DNA of 64,000 nucleotides from Aquipseudomonas alcaligenes NBRC 14159 (GTDB lineage Bacteria; Pseudomonadota; Gammaproteobacteria; Pseudomonadales; Pseudomonadaceae): NCBI RefSeq assembly GCF_000467105.1, contig NZ_BATI01000035.1, positions 1 to 64,000 of the forward strand, read 5' to 3'. Shown piece by piece: positions 1 to 10,202 of this stretch (position 1 is its first letter; each line of letters starts with the position of its first letter). The notes under the pieces were generated by a model. It saw only the letters and a program-made list of their open reading frames with translations, ran no database searches and was not told where the DNA came from. The position numbers and the translations under genes were made by a program.

Positions 1-24
1 GGGGGCATGGGCGAACCGGAGTTT

Positions 25-55
25 AAAAAGCGCCCAAAGTTAACACAGTTGGCGC
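25..55 (-). terminator. Candidate rho-independent terminator after rmlD
   Basis: On the minus strand, just after the rmlD stop, GCGCC (55-51) can pair with GGCGC (34-30), followed directly by five T (29-25) and further A/T. The stem is short with a long loop, extended only by an imperfect AA/TT pairing, so support is moderate. If real, it ends the O-antigen transcript here. Confidence 0.45.
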
Positions 56-74
56 GGTGTTTGCCTCACCAGGC

Positions 75-953
75 TCAGGAGGGCAACTCGGCGAGCACCA
101 GACGCAACTCTTCTCGCCAGGGCGCAGGCTCGAGACCAAGACGCGCCCTGCCCTTGCTGCAATCCAGTACCGACCAGAGAGGACGCCTGGCCGGGGTGGG
201 ATACTCCTGTGACGTGATGGGCCTGACCCGCGGAATACGCGCGAGTAGCCCGGACTCCTGGGCCTGGCGGAAAATCTCCACGGCGAACTCGTGCCAGCTC
301 ACCGCCGGCTGCCCGGCGAAATGATAGACACCCCACTCCAGCACGGCGTCCCGCCGCCATAGCGCGGCCGAATGCCAGAGGGCCTGCGCAATGCTGCGCG
401 CCGAAGTCGGGCAGCCCTGCTGATCGGCCACCACGGCAAGCTCTTCGCGCTCACGCCCCAGGCGCAGCATGGTCTTGACGAAGTTGGCCCCGTGGCTGCC
501 GAAGACCCAGCTGGTGCGCAGAATCAGATGCCGGGAACAGGTGGCGGCAAGCACCTGCTCGCCAGCCAGCTTGCTGGCGCCATAGACCCCCGTAGGCCCG
601 GTCGGCTGATCCTCGCGGTAGGGCCCACTGGCATCGCCAGAAAACACATAGTCGGTGGAGATATGGAAGAGCGGAATGCCCAGGCGCTGAGCCTCGGCGG
701 CCAGATAGCCGACGCCATCGCGATTGACCGCATAAGCGCCCGCAACATCCGACTCGGCCCTGTCCACGGCGGTGTAGGCCGATGCATTGATGATCAGTTC
801 CGGCCGGACGTCGCGGATAACCGCACTGACGGCCTGCGGGTCGGTGATATCAAGCTCGGCAGAACCCAGCCCGACAGGTTCGACCCACTCCGGAGCGAGG
901 CGCATCAGTTCATGCCCCACCTGGCCACGGGCGCCGCACACGAGCACCCGCAT
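75..953 (-). CDS. rmlD: dTDP-4-dehydrorhamnose reductase RmlD
   Basis: This 292-residue protein catalyses the last step of dTDP-L-rhamnose synthesis, NAD(P)H-dependent reduction of dTDP-4-dehydro-L-rhamnose. It is an extended short-chain dehydrogenase: the N-terminal nucleotide-binding motif GARGQVG is at residues 7-13, and the catalytic STDYVFSG and YGASK motifs (YxxxK) follow near residues 100 and 128. Length is normal for the family. The ATG overlaps the rmlC stop by one base (TGATG), so translation is probably coupled. It is the last gene of the rmlBACD set and seems to be the last gene of the O-antigen operon, since a candidate terminator follows. Confidence 0.96.
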   Translation of the reverse strand: MRVLVCGARGQVGHELMRLAPEWVEPVGLGSAELDITDPQAVSAVIRDVRPELIINASAYTAVDRAESDVAGAYAVNRDGVGYLAAEAQRLGIPLFHISTDYVFSGDASGPYREDQPTGPTGVYGASKLAGEQVLAATCSRHLILRTSWVFGSHGANFVKTMLRLGREREELAVVADQQGCPTSARSIAQALWHSAALWRRDAVLEWGVYHFAGQPAVSWHEFAVEIFRQAQESGLLARIPRVRPITSQEYPTPARRPLWSVLDCSKGRARLGLEPAPWREELRLVLAELPS

Positions 954-1494
954 CAGCGCGCCACTCCCGAAAGCAGGTCACGCAGCCTGGGGTTCAGCTG
1001 ATCCTTGGCGGAAAGCTGAGGCTCGGCGACAGGCCACGGAATACCCACATCGGGGTCGTTCCACAGCAGCCCGCCCTCATCCTCCGGCTGATAGTAGTCG
1101 GTGCACTTGTACTGGAAATCAGCCACCTCGCTGAGCACGCAGAAGCCGTGCGCATAGCCCGGCGGCACCCAGAGCTGGCGATGGTTCTCGTCGTTCAGCT
1201 CCACGCCGACGAACTGGCCACAGGTCGCTGATTGCGGATCGATATCGACCGCCACATCGTAGACGGCACCGCGACTGACACTGACCAGCTTGCCCTGCGG
1301 ACGCGTGCGCTGGAAATGCAGACCGCGCAGCACGCCACGTGCCGAACGTGAGTGATTGTCCTGGACAAAGGGCAGATCGATCCCATGCTCGCGATAGCGC
1401 TCGACCTGAAAAGTCTCCAGGAAAAAACCGCGATGATCGCCAAATGCCTTGGGCTCGATGATCAGTACACCGGGCAGCTGCGTTTCTATCACCT

Positions 1495-1498
<4 letters not shown>
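953..1498 (-). CDS. rmlC: dTDP-4-dehydrorhamnose 3,5-epimerase RmlC
   Basis: A 181-residue cupin-fold epimerase that converts dTDP-4-dehydro-6-deoxy-D-glucose to the L-lyxo form, third step of dTDP-L-rhamnose synthesis. Family motifs are visible: DHRGFFLE, the QDNHSRS segment, GVLRGLHFQ with the catalytic histidine, and [11 protein letters not shown]. The start is GTG, overlapping the rmlA stop (GTGA), and the end overlaps rmlD by one base, so the genes are tightly coupled. Length is typical. The gene order B-A-C-D differs from the rmlBDAC order I recall for P. aeruginosa. Confidence 0.96.
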
Positions 1499-2369
<871 letters not shown>

Positions 2370-2373
<4 letters not shown>

Positions 2374-3443
2374 ACCTGCTCCCCCAAACGCCCCAGCCGA
2401 TAGTCGCCGCTCAACACGCGCTGCCACCAGTCGCGGTTATCTAGATACCACTGCACGGTCTTGCGGATACCGCTGTCGAAAGACTCCTGCGGCACCCAGC
2501 CTAACTCATGCGCAATCTTCGACGCATCGATGGCATAGCGCCGGTCATGTCCCGGCCGATCCTTCACAAAGGTAATCAGCTCTCTGTAGGAGCAGCCCTC
2601 GCCACGATCAGCTGCTCGCGGCACCAACTCATCCAGAAGGTCGCAGATCGTCTCCACCACCTCGAGATTGCGCTTTTCGTTGTGCCCGCCGATGTTGTAG
2701 GTCTCCCCGACTTGCCCCTTGCATACCACCTCGACCAAGGCACGCGCGTGGTCCTCGACATACAGCCAGTCGCGAATCTGCGAACCGTCCCCATACACGG
2801 GCAGCGGCTTGCCGGCCAGCGCATTGAGGATTACATGGGGAATCAGCTTCTCCGGGAAATGGTAAGGCCCATAGTTGTTCGAGCAATTGGTCACCAGCAC
2901 CGGCAGGCCGTAGGTACGCTGCCAGGCACGCACCAGATGATCCGAACTGGCCTTGGACGCCGAATAGGGAGAGCTGGGTGCATAAGGAGTGGTTTCAGTA
3001 AACAGATCCTCGGTACCTTCCAGATCGCCATACACCTCATCAGTGGATATGTGATGGAAGCGGAATGCCGCTTTACTCTCTTCCGCAAGACCATTCCAGT
3101 AACGGCGCACAGACTCGAGCAGGGTGTAGGTACCGACGATATTGGTCTGGATGAAGTCGGCGGGCCCGTCGATGGAGCGATCCACATGCGACTCGGCGGC
3201 CAGGTGCATCACCGCCGTAGGCTTGAACTCCGCCAGTACCACGTCCAGCGCAGGCGCATCGCAGATATCAACCTGGTAGAAGCGATAGCGCGGCGAGTCG
3301 AACACCGAAGCCAAGGACTCCAGGTTGCCGGCATAAGTGAGCTTGTCGAGGTTGGCAACCTCGAATGTCGTGTTACTGATCAAATGTCGAACGACGGCAG
3401 AGCCGATAAAACCGGCACCACCGGTGACCAGAATGCGAGTCAT
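2370..3443 (-). CDS. rmlB: dTDP-glucose 4,6-dehydratase RmlB
   Basis: This 357-residue extended SDR enzyme dehydrates dTDP-glucose to dTDP-4-dehydro-6-deoxyglucose using bound NAD+. Visible motifs are the Rossmann GGAGFIGS near the N terminus, STDEVYGD with the catalytic Thr-Asp-Glu near residue 135, and [10 protein letters not shown] with the catalytic YxxxK near residue 160. It opens the rhamnose sub-cluster, 22 bases after the DUF1972 glycosyltransferase gene, and its stop overlaps the rmlA ATG. GC content rises here relative to the preceding wzy and glycosyltransferase genes. Confidence 0.97.
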
Positions 3444-3465
3444 AGATATGCTCTTTCTTGATTCG

Positions 3466-4569
3466 TTATTTGGGATACCAGCGACTCAACAAGTCCTCGT
3501 ACTTCTCCAGGACTTGCTCCCAAGTGAAACGCTCCTTGAAACGAGCTCGACTAGCCAACTTCATCCGCTCAACCGATGCCAAGTCGTATAAAAGACCGTC
3601 GAATAGCTCGCCACAAGCCGCTTCGCTCTTGAAATACGCCGCCTCAGGGCCGGCAACCCAACGATTGAAGTGATTGTCATGGGCAATGACAGCACAACCG
3701 GCACCTAAGGCCTCAACCAGCGACGGATTAGTCCCTCCAACGCGATGACCATGAAGGTAGAAGCGACTATGAAAGCGCAGCGCCCGTACAACAGGCGCAT
3801 CGTATATAGCCCCTGGGAACACCACCTCATCACTGGCAGCCTCCATCACCTGGCGATGGAAAGCATTGGTATCTGGCGTGAAATTACCAAGAACAACCAG
3901 CTTGTGGTTTCGCTGCTTCCGGCTGAACGCTCGCACCATCTCAAGGAAGGAGTTCTCCGGCTCCGGGCGGGCAATGATGACCGAAAATTCATTGGCCTGA
4001 ATATCATAACGGCTTAACAAGCCTGCATCCGCCTCCACAACCTCATCCCCGCCATACGGAATCATGGTGATCTTGTCCGCCGATACCCGAGTGGCTAGAT
4101 GCTCCTTAATTTTCGGATGGTCGGCGATCAAGTGATTACCAATCCAGCAGCCTGCCCGTTCATTCAGCCAAAACCATGCTTTGGCGACGCCCCCCCATTT
4201 ATCTCGGCGCCATTCGATACCATCCATATTAATTAAGTTGACCTGCCCAACGATGCGCTGCAACAAATTCAAGACTGCCGTATTATACCCAAGCGTCAAA
4301 AACAGGCCTTTGCTTGAAAGGGCATGCAAAATGCACTTAAGATCAAAAACAATAGTGCTAAACGCCCCATCGCCCTTGACCGGTACATGAATACACCTTA
4401 CGCCACGCCAAACGCTTTCACGAACCCCTTCACCTATGCCTTCCTGACAGTAAACAACGACCTCCCATCCTTTATCGACCAAGTATAATGCCAATTTTTC
4501 AGCAAAAGTCTCGAAGCCGCCATGCATTGCTGGGACGCCACGAATACCCAAAACACTAAGCTTTTTCAT
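3466..4569 (-). CDS. DUF1972-type GT4 glycosyltransferase, probable rhamnosyltransferase
   Basis: A 367-residue cytoplasmic glycosyltransferase. The N-terminal block starting [13 protein letters not shown] and ending with [10 protein letters not shown] is the DUF1972 signature; the C-terminal GT4 domain shows a donor-site RPEPENSF block and [16 protein letters not shown]1972 proteins commonly transfer rhamnose, and rmlBACD follows immediately, so I infer it adds rhamnose during O-unit assembly. The ATG at 4569 is preceded by AGGTGG and overlaps the wzy C-terminal frame by 14 bases; a start four codons upstream is possible. The gene is AT-rich compared with the housekeeping genes and contains a run of seven G near codon 130. 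Confidence 0.85.
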   Translation of the reverse strand: MKKLSVLGIRGVPAMHGGFETFAEKLALYLVDKGWEVVVYCQEGIGEGVRESVWRGVRCIHVPVKGDGAFSTIVFDLKCILHALSSKGLFLTLGYNTAVLNLLQRIVGQVNLINMDGIEWRRDKWGGVAKAWFWLNERAGCWIGNHLIADHPKIKEHLATRVSADKITMIPYGGDEVVEADAGLLSRYDIQANEFSVIIARPEPENSFLEMVRAFSRKQRNHKLVVLGNFTPDTNAFHRQVMEAASDEVVFPGAIYDAPVVRALRFHSRFYLHGHRVGGTNPSLVEALGAGCAVIAHDNHFNRWVAGPEAAYFKSEAACGELFDGLLYDLASVERMKLASRARFKERFTWEQVLEKYEDLLSRWYPK

Positions 4570-4830
4570 ACACCACACCACCTAGAACCAACCGATACAT
4601 CCAATACAGCAAAACAAATGGAATAAAACTATACAAAAGTGGACTCATCAACCCCGAACTCACCATCCCCTTGAGCGAGAACGAGACGACCAACATCAAC
4701 TGAGGAGAAAAACGCAGCAAACACATCAGACAGTACAGAAGCTGGAATATCGCCCCCAACAAAAAACTACACAGCAGCGCAGGAAGCAACGAAAAATTAC
4801 TATAGAACTCACCAAGATACGTCTGATTTA
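4556..4830 (-). pseudogene. wzy: C-terminal part of Wzy-like polymerase, out of frame
   Basis: The minus-strand frame from 4830 down to the TAG at 4556 encodes about 91 residues with hydrophobic segments (for example near LLCSFLLGAIFQLLYCL and PLLYSFIPFVLLYWM) and no convincing start of its own. One extra G in the G tract at 4840-4832 would join it in frame to the gene upstream, giving a single 410-residue polymerase. It is therefore best read as the displaced C-terminus of that protein. A short internal ATG at 4789 could start a 77-residue peptide, but I doubt it is a separate gene. Confidence 0.8.
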
Positions 4831-5787
4831 TCCCCCCCCCGTAAACTCCATTCGCAGCATATCTTTGAGCCAGACTGAATAGTTCGGCTGATATCCTGGC
4901 ATCAGAACTGCAAGAACAATCAAATAACCATTGCCCATCTGAAACGGAATAGAAGAAGGAAACGCATCGTACAGAATTTGAAAATTCTGAAAATTAACAA
5001 ATGGCCGCCATAATCCTTGCTGCAGGATGCCGTAAAAAGACATCTCGAAACCTTGGCGATACAGCCCCACCATTACCACCAATAGAAAGGCCAGACCGCC
5101 AACAACAAACAGACGAAAAACCGGCAATCGCCCTGACTTCAAAATTAACAGACTAAATATCCCCGCAATGAACACTTCTGCACCAGGAGCACGATTTCCA
5201 TAAGAGGCAGCGCACGCAGAAAGCAGAGCAACTACAAAAAAGCCCTCAAGCCAGCCAATAGTGCGACGCGAAAACAAATAGAACAAAGTACCCAGAAATG
5301 CACTAGCGATGCCTAGCAACGCGAGCCAACCAATCCCCTTGCGCACCTCCACACGGAGATCATCGATATCCGACTGGAGCCAAACCAGACCACCAATGTA
5401 CAGGGAGTAAAATAGCGAGATCAGTACGGGCAACATAACTACCATTAGGCAGCTCAGAGGACTCAACTCAACGACAGGAGCCCGGGCCAGCAATCTAGGC
5501 AAGCTGAGTGACGGCGCACTTGAAAATAGCACCGTGGCCACGGAGAAAGCGCCAAGCACATACAACATTAGACTGGAATAAACAATAAACACTGCTTCAT
5601 CACTAACCCACACTCGCCCTTCATAGAGCCAGCGATACCAAGAGCCAGCACCAAATAAAATAACGTGAAACAGGAAAAAAAGAGATGCTGGATTGAAGAA
5701 ATTAAGAGTTCCGCCGCAGAGACGGAAAAAACCAAAGCATAGGAGCAACACTAGAAGCGCATAGACATCGACAAGCCCAAGGCCCAT
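4828..5787 (-). CDS. wzy: O-antigen polymerase Wzy-like protein, truncated at a G9 tract
   Basis: This frame encodes 319 residues of a polytopic membrane protein with many hydrophobic segments (for example ALLVLLLCFGFF, SLFFLFHVILFG, CLMVVMLPVLISLFYSLYIGG, LFVVGGLAFLLVVMVGLY), then terminates just past a run of nine G. Wzy polymerases join lipid-linked O-units in the periplasm; they have little sequence conservation, so the call rests on topology, position beside wzx/wzz-type genes and the EPS/O-antigen setting. Start chosen at 5787 because AGGAG precedes it and it lies one base from the upstream stop; a longer frame to 5862 would overlap the upstream gene. With one inserted G the product is 410 residues, a normal Wzy length. 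Confidence 0.75.
   Translation of the reverse strand: MGLGLVDVYALLVLLLCFGFFRLCGGTLNFFNPASLFFLFHVILFGAGSWYRWLYEGRVWVSDEAVFIVYSSLMLYVLGAFSVATVLFSSAPSLSLPRLLARAPVVELSPLSCLMVVMLPVLISLFYSLYIGGLVWLQSDIDDLRVEVRKGIGWLALLGIASAFLGTLFYLFSRRTIGWLEGFFVVALLSACAASYGNRAPGAEVFIAGIFSLLILKSGRLPVFRLFVVGGLAFLLVVMVGLYRQGFEMSFYGILQQGLWRPFVNFQNFQILYDAFPSSIPFQMGNGYLIVLAVLMPGYQPNYSVWLKDMLRMEFTGGG
4832..4840. repeat. Homopolymer C9/G9 tract inside wzy
   Basis: Nine consecutive C on the plus strand (nine G on the coding strand). The tract encodes the glycines just before the premature stop, and the reading frame is lost exactly here: the downstream frame continues the protein if the tract has ten G (or seven). Such runs mutate by slipped-strand mispairing and are also common sites of sequencing error. 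Confidence 0.95.
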
Positions 5788-5788
5788 G

Positions 5789-6769
5789 TCATTGCTCTCC
5801 TGCGCCCAAACATTCAACCCCGACCTGAGCAAATAACTTACTGAGCGGTTCCTGATGACCACCCCGAGAGATAGGGACCATTGAAGAAGCTAGCGATACA
5901 CAAGATATCCCCGGAAACACATTCCTAATATTGATCAGTGCCGAACTAAAAAAACTCACCACGTGCCCAGGGCAAATTTTTTCCACCAGTAGCTCTGCAG
6001 GTAACGCCGCTTCGGCGGCAGACAACCTGCTCATTTTGTGACTTATCTCCGAGCAGAAATCATGATGAGGCTTGTATACATAACGGAACTCCGCAAGTGG
6101 GTACAGTCTGAACATCTCATCCACACAAGATTGGCGCTGCACGCCGTCCAAGAATGCGCTTACGTTCTGATCCAGAAACAACACCAAATGAGGGTCAACG
6201 CTCAGGCTCTTTGCGGGCACCGGTAGTGCCCGCACAATGCCCAACGAATCTCTCCTGACTGCCAGCGTTGGCATCGACAAAAAAGCGCCGTCATAGCAAC
6301 CCGCGTCGTAACCTGCCAAATGTCCCTTGTATGGTCGGTAAGGCATCAGACCTAACCAAGAAAGCAACCGCTTACCGAAACCCACAAAAGTATTACGCTG
6401 CACAGCATCGTAATAGTTCAGAATGCCATCCTCATAAATATACACACGACACCCACCTCGCGCCGATAAAAAAAGATAATTGGTAAAAATATTCCCCGGA
6501 TGCGGCATATAAACATCTAAGGCAATCCGCCGGATTTTAAGCCACCTAACAAAGAAGGCGAAGACTAGAAAAGAAAGCCCCCCTGCTAAACTCTCCATCC
6601 GATCTCGAGCAAAACCAAGGCGAGTATATCTACGCGACGAGTTCGGCCAAAGCTTGCTAAAGCAGCAGTATACGGGCCCCTCGCACTGGTCAAGTATGCG
6701 ACTGACAACGTATGCATGATAAGGAGTAAACCCTATAAACAGAGAAACGCGCCCCTTTTGTTTAATCAC
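5789..6769 (-). CDS. Sialyltransferase-superfamily protein, candidate pseudaminyltransferase
   Basis: A 326-residue protein with the three short motifs of bacterial sialyltransferases (polysialyltransferase-like GT38/GT52 group): an acidic EDG at residues 113-115 (YIYEDGILN), a KPHHD segment at 233-237 in the position of the HP motif, and SFFSSALIN at 272-280 in the position of the Ser-Ser motif. It has one hydrophobic stretch near 65-75 but no signal peptide. It directly follows pseI, so I infer it transfers pseudaminic acid from CMP-Pse to the O-unit. The start is GTG with GGGAG about 12 bases upstream. The exact family could not be confirmed without a profile search. Confidence 0.7.
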   Translation of the reverse strand: MIKQKGRVSLFIGFTPYHAYVVSRILDQCEGPVYCCFSKLWPNSSRRYTRLGFARDRMESLAGGLSFLVFAFFVRWLKIRRIALDVYMPHPGNIFTNYLFLSARGGCRVYIYEDGILNYYDAVQRNTFVGFGKRLLSWLGLMPYRPYKGHLAGYDAGCYDGAFLSMPTLAVRRDSLGIVRALPVPAKSLSVDPHLVLFLDQNVSAFLDGVQRQSCVDEMFRLYPLAEFRYVYKPHHDFCSEISHKMSRLSAAEAALPAELLVEKICPGHVVSFFSSALINIRNVFPGISCVSLASSMVPISRGGHQEPLSKLFAQVGVECLGAGEQ

Positions 6770-6799
6770 AGTTTTTCAGCTCTCCCGATGCCCAAGCTG

Positions 6800-7849
6800 T
6801 CATTCCAAACAATCATCCATCACCGGAGAATTAGCCTGCACATCTTTAGCCAGCCGCTTACCCAGTACCAGCTCAAGATATTTAGGCGGCAAGCCAAAAC
6901 CCGGGCGCACACTTCTTACCACATCAGCAGTAATGACAGAGCCGGCTTTCAGGCTTTTCACAAAATACAATGACCTTCGAAACTGAACGTTCCCCTGCTC
7001 GCTTGACTTCCGCCCATAGTCAACTCGCCCCAAGGCGGACCAGGCCGTCTTACTGTCTCGACAAAGGGCTTCCAATTCATTTGGCTCTAGGGAGAAGCTG
7101 TCGTCAGGCCCGCCACCGCTGCGATCAAGCGTAAAGTGCTTTTCGATAATGGAGGCTCCTAGCGCCACGCTGGCTATAGCCGTGGTGTTATCGAGAGTAT
7201 GGTCAGACAGCCCTGTCACCAGACCGAAGCGCTGGATCATGTCGGGAACCGTGCGCAAGTTGTAATCCTCGGCCGGGGCGGGATATCCGCTGACACAATG
7301 GAGGATTGCCAGTTCCTTGCAACCACCTTCACGCGCCGCATCAATGGCTTCTTGAATTTCCTCAGCATCGGCCATTCCGGTGGAAATAATCATGGGCTTG
7401 CCGGTGCTGGCCACGTACTTGATCAGGGGCAAATCCACAACCTCAAAGGAAGCGATTTTGTATGCCGGAGCATTCAAGCTTTCAAGTAGATCAACCGCCG
7501 TATTATCGAAAGGCGAACTGAAAATTGTGATCCCCACCTTGCGCGCATGTTCGAATAGCAGTGAATGCCACTCCCACGGCATGTGGGCCTCTTGATACAA
7601 CTCATACAATGTTCTGCCGTCCCACAACCCGCCATAAATACGAAATTCTTCGCGATCAGAGTCCAGCGTAATGGTGTCCGGCTTATAAGTTTGTAGCTTG
7701 ACCGCATCGGCTCCGGCCTTCTTGGCCTCTTCGATAATGCGCATCGCAGTTTCAAGACGACCATTATGATTTGCCGACAACTCGGCAATTATATAGGGCG
7801 GAAAATCACAGCCAATATCGCGCCCGGCAATGGTTATTTGTACACTCAT
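6800..7849 (-). CDS. pseI: Pseudaminic acid synthase PseI
   Basis: A 349-residue NeuB-family enzyme that condenses 2,4-diacetamido-2,4,6-trideoxy-L-altrose with phosphoenolpyruvate to form pseudaminic acid. The N-terminal NeuB barrel shows AELSANHNGRLE and ADAVKLQTYKPDTITLD; the C-terminal SAF (antifreeze-like) domain starts around residue 285 (FRRSLYFVKSLKAG). The sequence pattern suits PseI better than sialic or legionaminic acid synthases, and the five other pse genes are adjacent. The ATG at 7849 overlaps the pseH stop as ATGA; an upstream start is possible but less likely. Confidence 0.93.
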   Translation of the reverse strand: MSVQITIAGRDIGCDFPPYIIAELSANHNGRLETAMRIIEEAKKAGADAVKLQTYKPDTITLDSDREEFRIYGGLWDGRTLYELYQEAHMPWEWHSLLFEHARKVGITIFSSPFDNTAVDLLESLNAPAYKIASFEVVDLPLIKYVASTGKPMIISTGMADAEEIQEAIDAAREGGCKELAILHCVSGYPAPAEDYNLRTVPDMIQRFGLVTGLSDHTLDNTTAIASVALGASIIEKHFTLDRSGGGPDDSFSLEPNELEALCRDSKTAWSALGRVDYGRKSSEQGNVQFRRSLYFVKSLKAGSVITADVVRSVRPGFGLPPKYLELVLGKRLAKDVQANSPVMDDCLE

Positions 7850-8406
7850 GATTTCACCTTGGGAAAAGACTTGATTTTTTCCGCCATACTCAGGCGCAGA
7901 GCAGCCCACTCATGACTAAGTATCCCGAGCCGATACACATCGACAAAGTTCCCATCAACCAGATGCTGATCGCGCAGCACCCCCTCGACCAGAAAACCGA
8001 ACCTCTGATGGAGTTTGATGACTGCTGAGTTGAAGGCCAGCACTTCACAGCAAAGCTTGTGCAGATGCAGCTCCTCGAAGGCCTGCTCGAGTGCAAGATA
8101 CTCCATCTTGCTCCCTGTCCCCTTGGCCGCATTGGGTGCGGAATAGAAGGCCCAGGATGAGTTACGACTGCCCTTATCGATGCCAGTAAAAGCCACAATT
8201 CCGGAAGGAACGCCAGCTAACTCGTACATGAAATACCGCTGGTCATTGCGCCCGGAGATATGCGCCCACCAGGCCAGATGTTCTTCTTGTGAAATCTCAT
8301 GACGTGTATACATGTTGGCTCTAACAGCCGGAGCATTACGCCACGCTCGCATCAGTTCCAGCTCGTCAGTGGCAATATCACGCAACTTGCCGAAGTCACT
8401 GACCAT
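7846..8406 (-). CDS. pseH: PseH GNAT N-acetyltransferase
   Basis: A 186-residue GNAT-fold enzyme that acetylates the 4-amino group of UDP-4-amino-4,6-dideoxy-beta-L-AltNAc with acetyl-CoA. The RimJ/RimL-like layout is visible: LELMRAWRN near the N terminus, a central GIVAFTGID strand, the acetyl-CoA loop around APNAAKGTGSKM, and LHKLCCEVLAFNSAVIKLHQRFGF. It overlaps pseG by 11 bases and has a strong AGGAGG before its ATG. Assignment as PseH depends on family features plus its place between pseG and pseI. Confidence 0.92.
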   Translation of the reverse strand: MVSDFGKLRDIATDELELMRAWRNAPAVRANMYTRHEISQEEHLAWWAHISGRNDQRYFMYELAGVPSGIVAFTGIDKGSRNSSWAFYSAPNAAKGTGSKMEYLALEQAFEELHLHKLCCEVLAFNSAVIKLHQRFGFLVEGVLRDQHLVDGNFVDVYRLGILSHEWAALRLSMAEKIKSFPKVKS

Positions 8407-9499
8407 AATTCAGTCCTCCTAATAACTCGCACATCAACAGCCTACACCCGCTGCCATCGGTAACTGCAGCAGCCTGTTGCGTAAGGTTCCTCAACCCCTC
8501 CAGATGCTTGCCCAGTGCATCGAATAGCCGAGGCAAGGTGCTGGACAAATCATCTTCTAAAGATAGTTTCCGGACTGCACCCACCTCTTCCAGAGCGCGA
8601 GCCGCCTCCTGCTGGTTCTGCGCTGAAACAAGCTGGAAAGTTGGCAAGCCCAAGCAGCAACGCTCCCAAGAGGTACTGCCTGCAGCACCAATGGCCAGAT
8701 CAGCTTCAGCCATACGCTGCGCCATATCATCCACATTGACCAGCACATCTGTCGGCCAGGGCATCTGTAAAGCCATCGTACGCACCAGCTCAACCCAAGG
8801 CGCCTGCAACCCCATGATCACGCTAATCTTGCAATCGGCAGGCAAACGGACCTGCTTCAGCGCATCCAGAACCCGACCAGATGCGTTGTATTGATCCACT
8901 CCGCCCATGGTGATTAGCAGGTGGCGCAGCGCAGGCGTCTTCCTACGCTGCAGGCTGTACTCACGAAGCTGAGAAAAGTCCGGACGCAACAATGCATAAG
9001 TGGGGCCGATCAAGGTTCGGCAATGCGATGGAGTTAAGCGCGCATAGTCCCCAGGCAAGCGTCCTAGGTTCTGGTCCAACAGAAGATCACAGGCATGTAC
9101 CCGATCAGCCAGATCATCGATAACCATCAACCGTCGACAAAAGGGCCGCAGCCGCTCTTCCCAACGAATATCCAAAGCATAGTGATCGACAATCAGCCAA
9201 TCCGGCTGGAGCGCCTGCAGGATAGGTAGGCAGGCCTGAACATCCTGCTCCTGGGTAGCGCCCAGCCAGGCGGCATGAGCGGGTCCCTCAGGATCTATCG
9301 GGCTGTCCTGCTCGCAATTCAGCACATGAACGACATGGCCCTTGCCGCGAACCAGTTCGACGAGGTGGCCAGGATGGTCCCGGCAGAGAAAGTGGCACTC
9401 TGCACCTCTCTGTTTCAGGGCATCGGCCAAGGTCACGCAGCGCATGATGTGACCGCTGCCCATCTGCAACGAGGCATCGGCCCGGAAAGCGATCCTCAT
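8396..9499 (-). CDS. pseG: PseG UDP-sugar hydrolase
   Basis: This 367-residue GT-B fold protein removes UDP from UDP-2,4-diacetamido-2,4,6-trideoxy-beta-L-altropyranose in the pseudaminic acid pathway. The N-terminal MRIAFRADASLQMGSGHIMR carries the conserved catalytic-loop histidine; LIVDHYALD, a central LLITMGGVDQYN strand and the C-terminal GAAGSTSWERCCLGLP nucleotide-binding segment are typical. The start at 9499 gives the family N terminus and lies four bases after the pseF stop; a longer frame to 9586 would intrude into pseF. The protein is about 90 residues longer than Campylobacter PseG but similar to many Pseudomonas homologues. Confidence 0.92.
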   Translation of the reverse strand: MRIAFRADASLQMGSGHIMRCVTLADALKQRGAECHFLCRDHPGHLVELVRGKGHVVHVLNCEQDSPIDPEGPAHAAWLGATQEQDVQACLPILQALQPDWLIVDHYALDIRWEERLRPFCRRLMVIDDLADRVHACDLLLDQNLGRLPGDYARLTPSHCRTLIGPTYALLRPDFSQLREYSLQRRKTPALRHLLITMGGVDQYNASGRVLDALKQVRLPADCKISVIMGLQAPWVELVRTMALQMPWPTDVLVNVDDMAQRMAEADLAIGAAGSTSWERCCLGLPTFQLVSAQNQQEAARALEEVGAVRKLSLEDDLSSTLPRLFDALGKHLEGLRNLTQQAAAVTDGSGCRLLMCELLGGLNYGQ

Positions 9500-9503
9500 C
9501 GAC

Positions 9504-10202
9504 CTAACGTCCAATCTGCGCCTGCATGGCCTTGAACAGCCATTCGGCCCGTTCCCAGTCCTCGGGAGTATCAATGTCTTGAACACGATGACGAGGCAAC
9601 AATACTGGGGACGAATACGGACCGAAGATCACCCGGCCCTCCTGCCAGGCGAGGGCGCGCCCCCAGTAGAACTGCCCTGCATCGTGATAGGCCTCTTCGA
9701 GATCCTGTGAGCGCGTATTGAAATGCTCGGGCTGGAACATTTCGACACGGCCCAACGATGTGATGCGAATGGCTCGCTGGATCGGAAATGCATAGCTGGT
9801 GACGGAAAAGGCGTAGTCGCAGTTGTCGCTAGTCAGCGCCTCCAACCCCCTGCGAATATCCTCACCGGAAACAAAGGGCGCGGTGGCGTAGATGCAGCAC
9901 ACCTGCTCCGGAGCCTCGTCATTACTGACGAACCAGTCCACTGCATGGCGGATGACTGGGACGGTCCCGGTGTAGTCGTCCGAAAGTTCCGCGGGGCGCA
10001 TGAAAGGAACCTGCGCGCCGTATTGACGAGCCACATCGGCGATTTCCGCATCGTCAGTGGAGACGATCACCCGGTCGAAACAGCCGCTTGCCAGGGCCGC
10101 CTCGATCGAGCGCGCAATCATCGGCTTGCCACAGAATGGCTTGATGTTCTTGCGCGGGATTCGCTTGCTGCCGCCACGCGCAGGGATGACTGCAAGTCTC
10201 AT
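9504..10202 (-). CDS. pseF: Pseudaminic acid cytidylyltransferase PseF
   Basis: A 232-residue CMP-sugar synthase that activates pseudaminic acid with CTP to CMP-Pse, the donor for the transferase. The N-terminal signature PARGGSKRIPRKNIKPFCGK (residues 7-26) is the CMP-NeuNAc synthetase nucleotide-binding motif; VSTDDAEIADVA and DIDTPEDWERAE at the C terminus are also characteristic. The ATG overlaps the pseC stop (ATGA). Confidence 0.94.
   Translation of the reverse strand: MRLAVIPARGGSKRIPRKNIKPFCGKPMIARSIEAALASGCFDRVIVSTDDAEIADVARQYGAQVPFMRPAELSDDYTGTVPVIRHAVDWFVSNDEAPEQVCCIYATAPFVSGEDIRRGLEALTSDNCDYAFSVTSYAFPIQRAIRITSLGRVEMFQPEHFNTRSQDLEEAYHDAGQFYWGRALAWQEGRVIFGPYSSPVLLPRHRVQDIDTPEDWERAEWLFKAMQAQIGR

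Noticed and set aside
4556-4789. Separate 77-residue membrane protein
   Set aside because: Its frame extends back without a stop to the G tract and continues the polymerase if one G is added, so an independent gene is unlikely.
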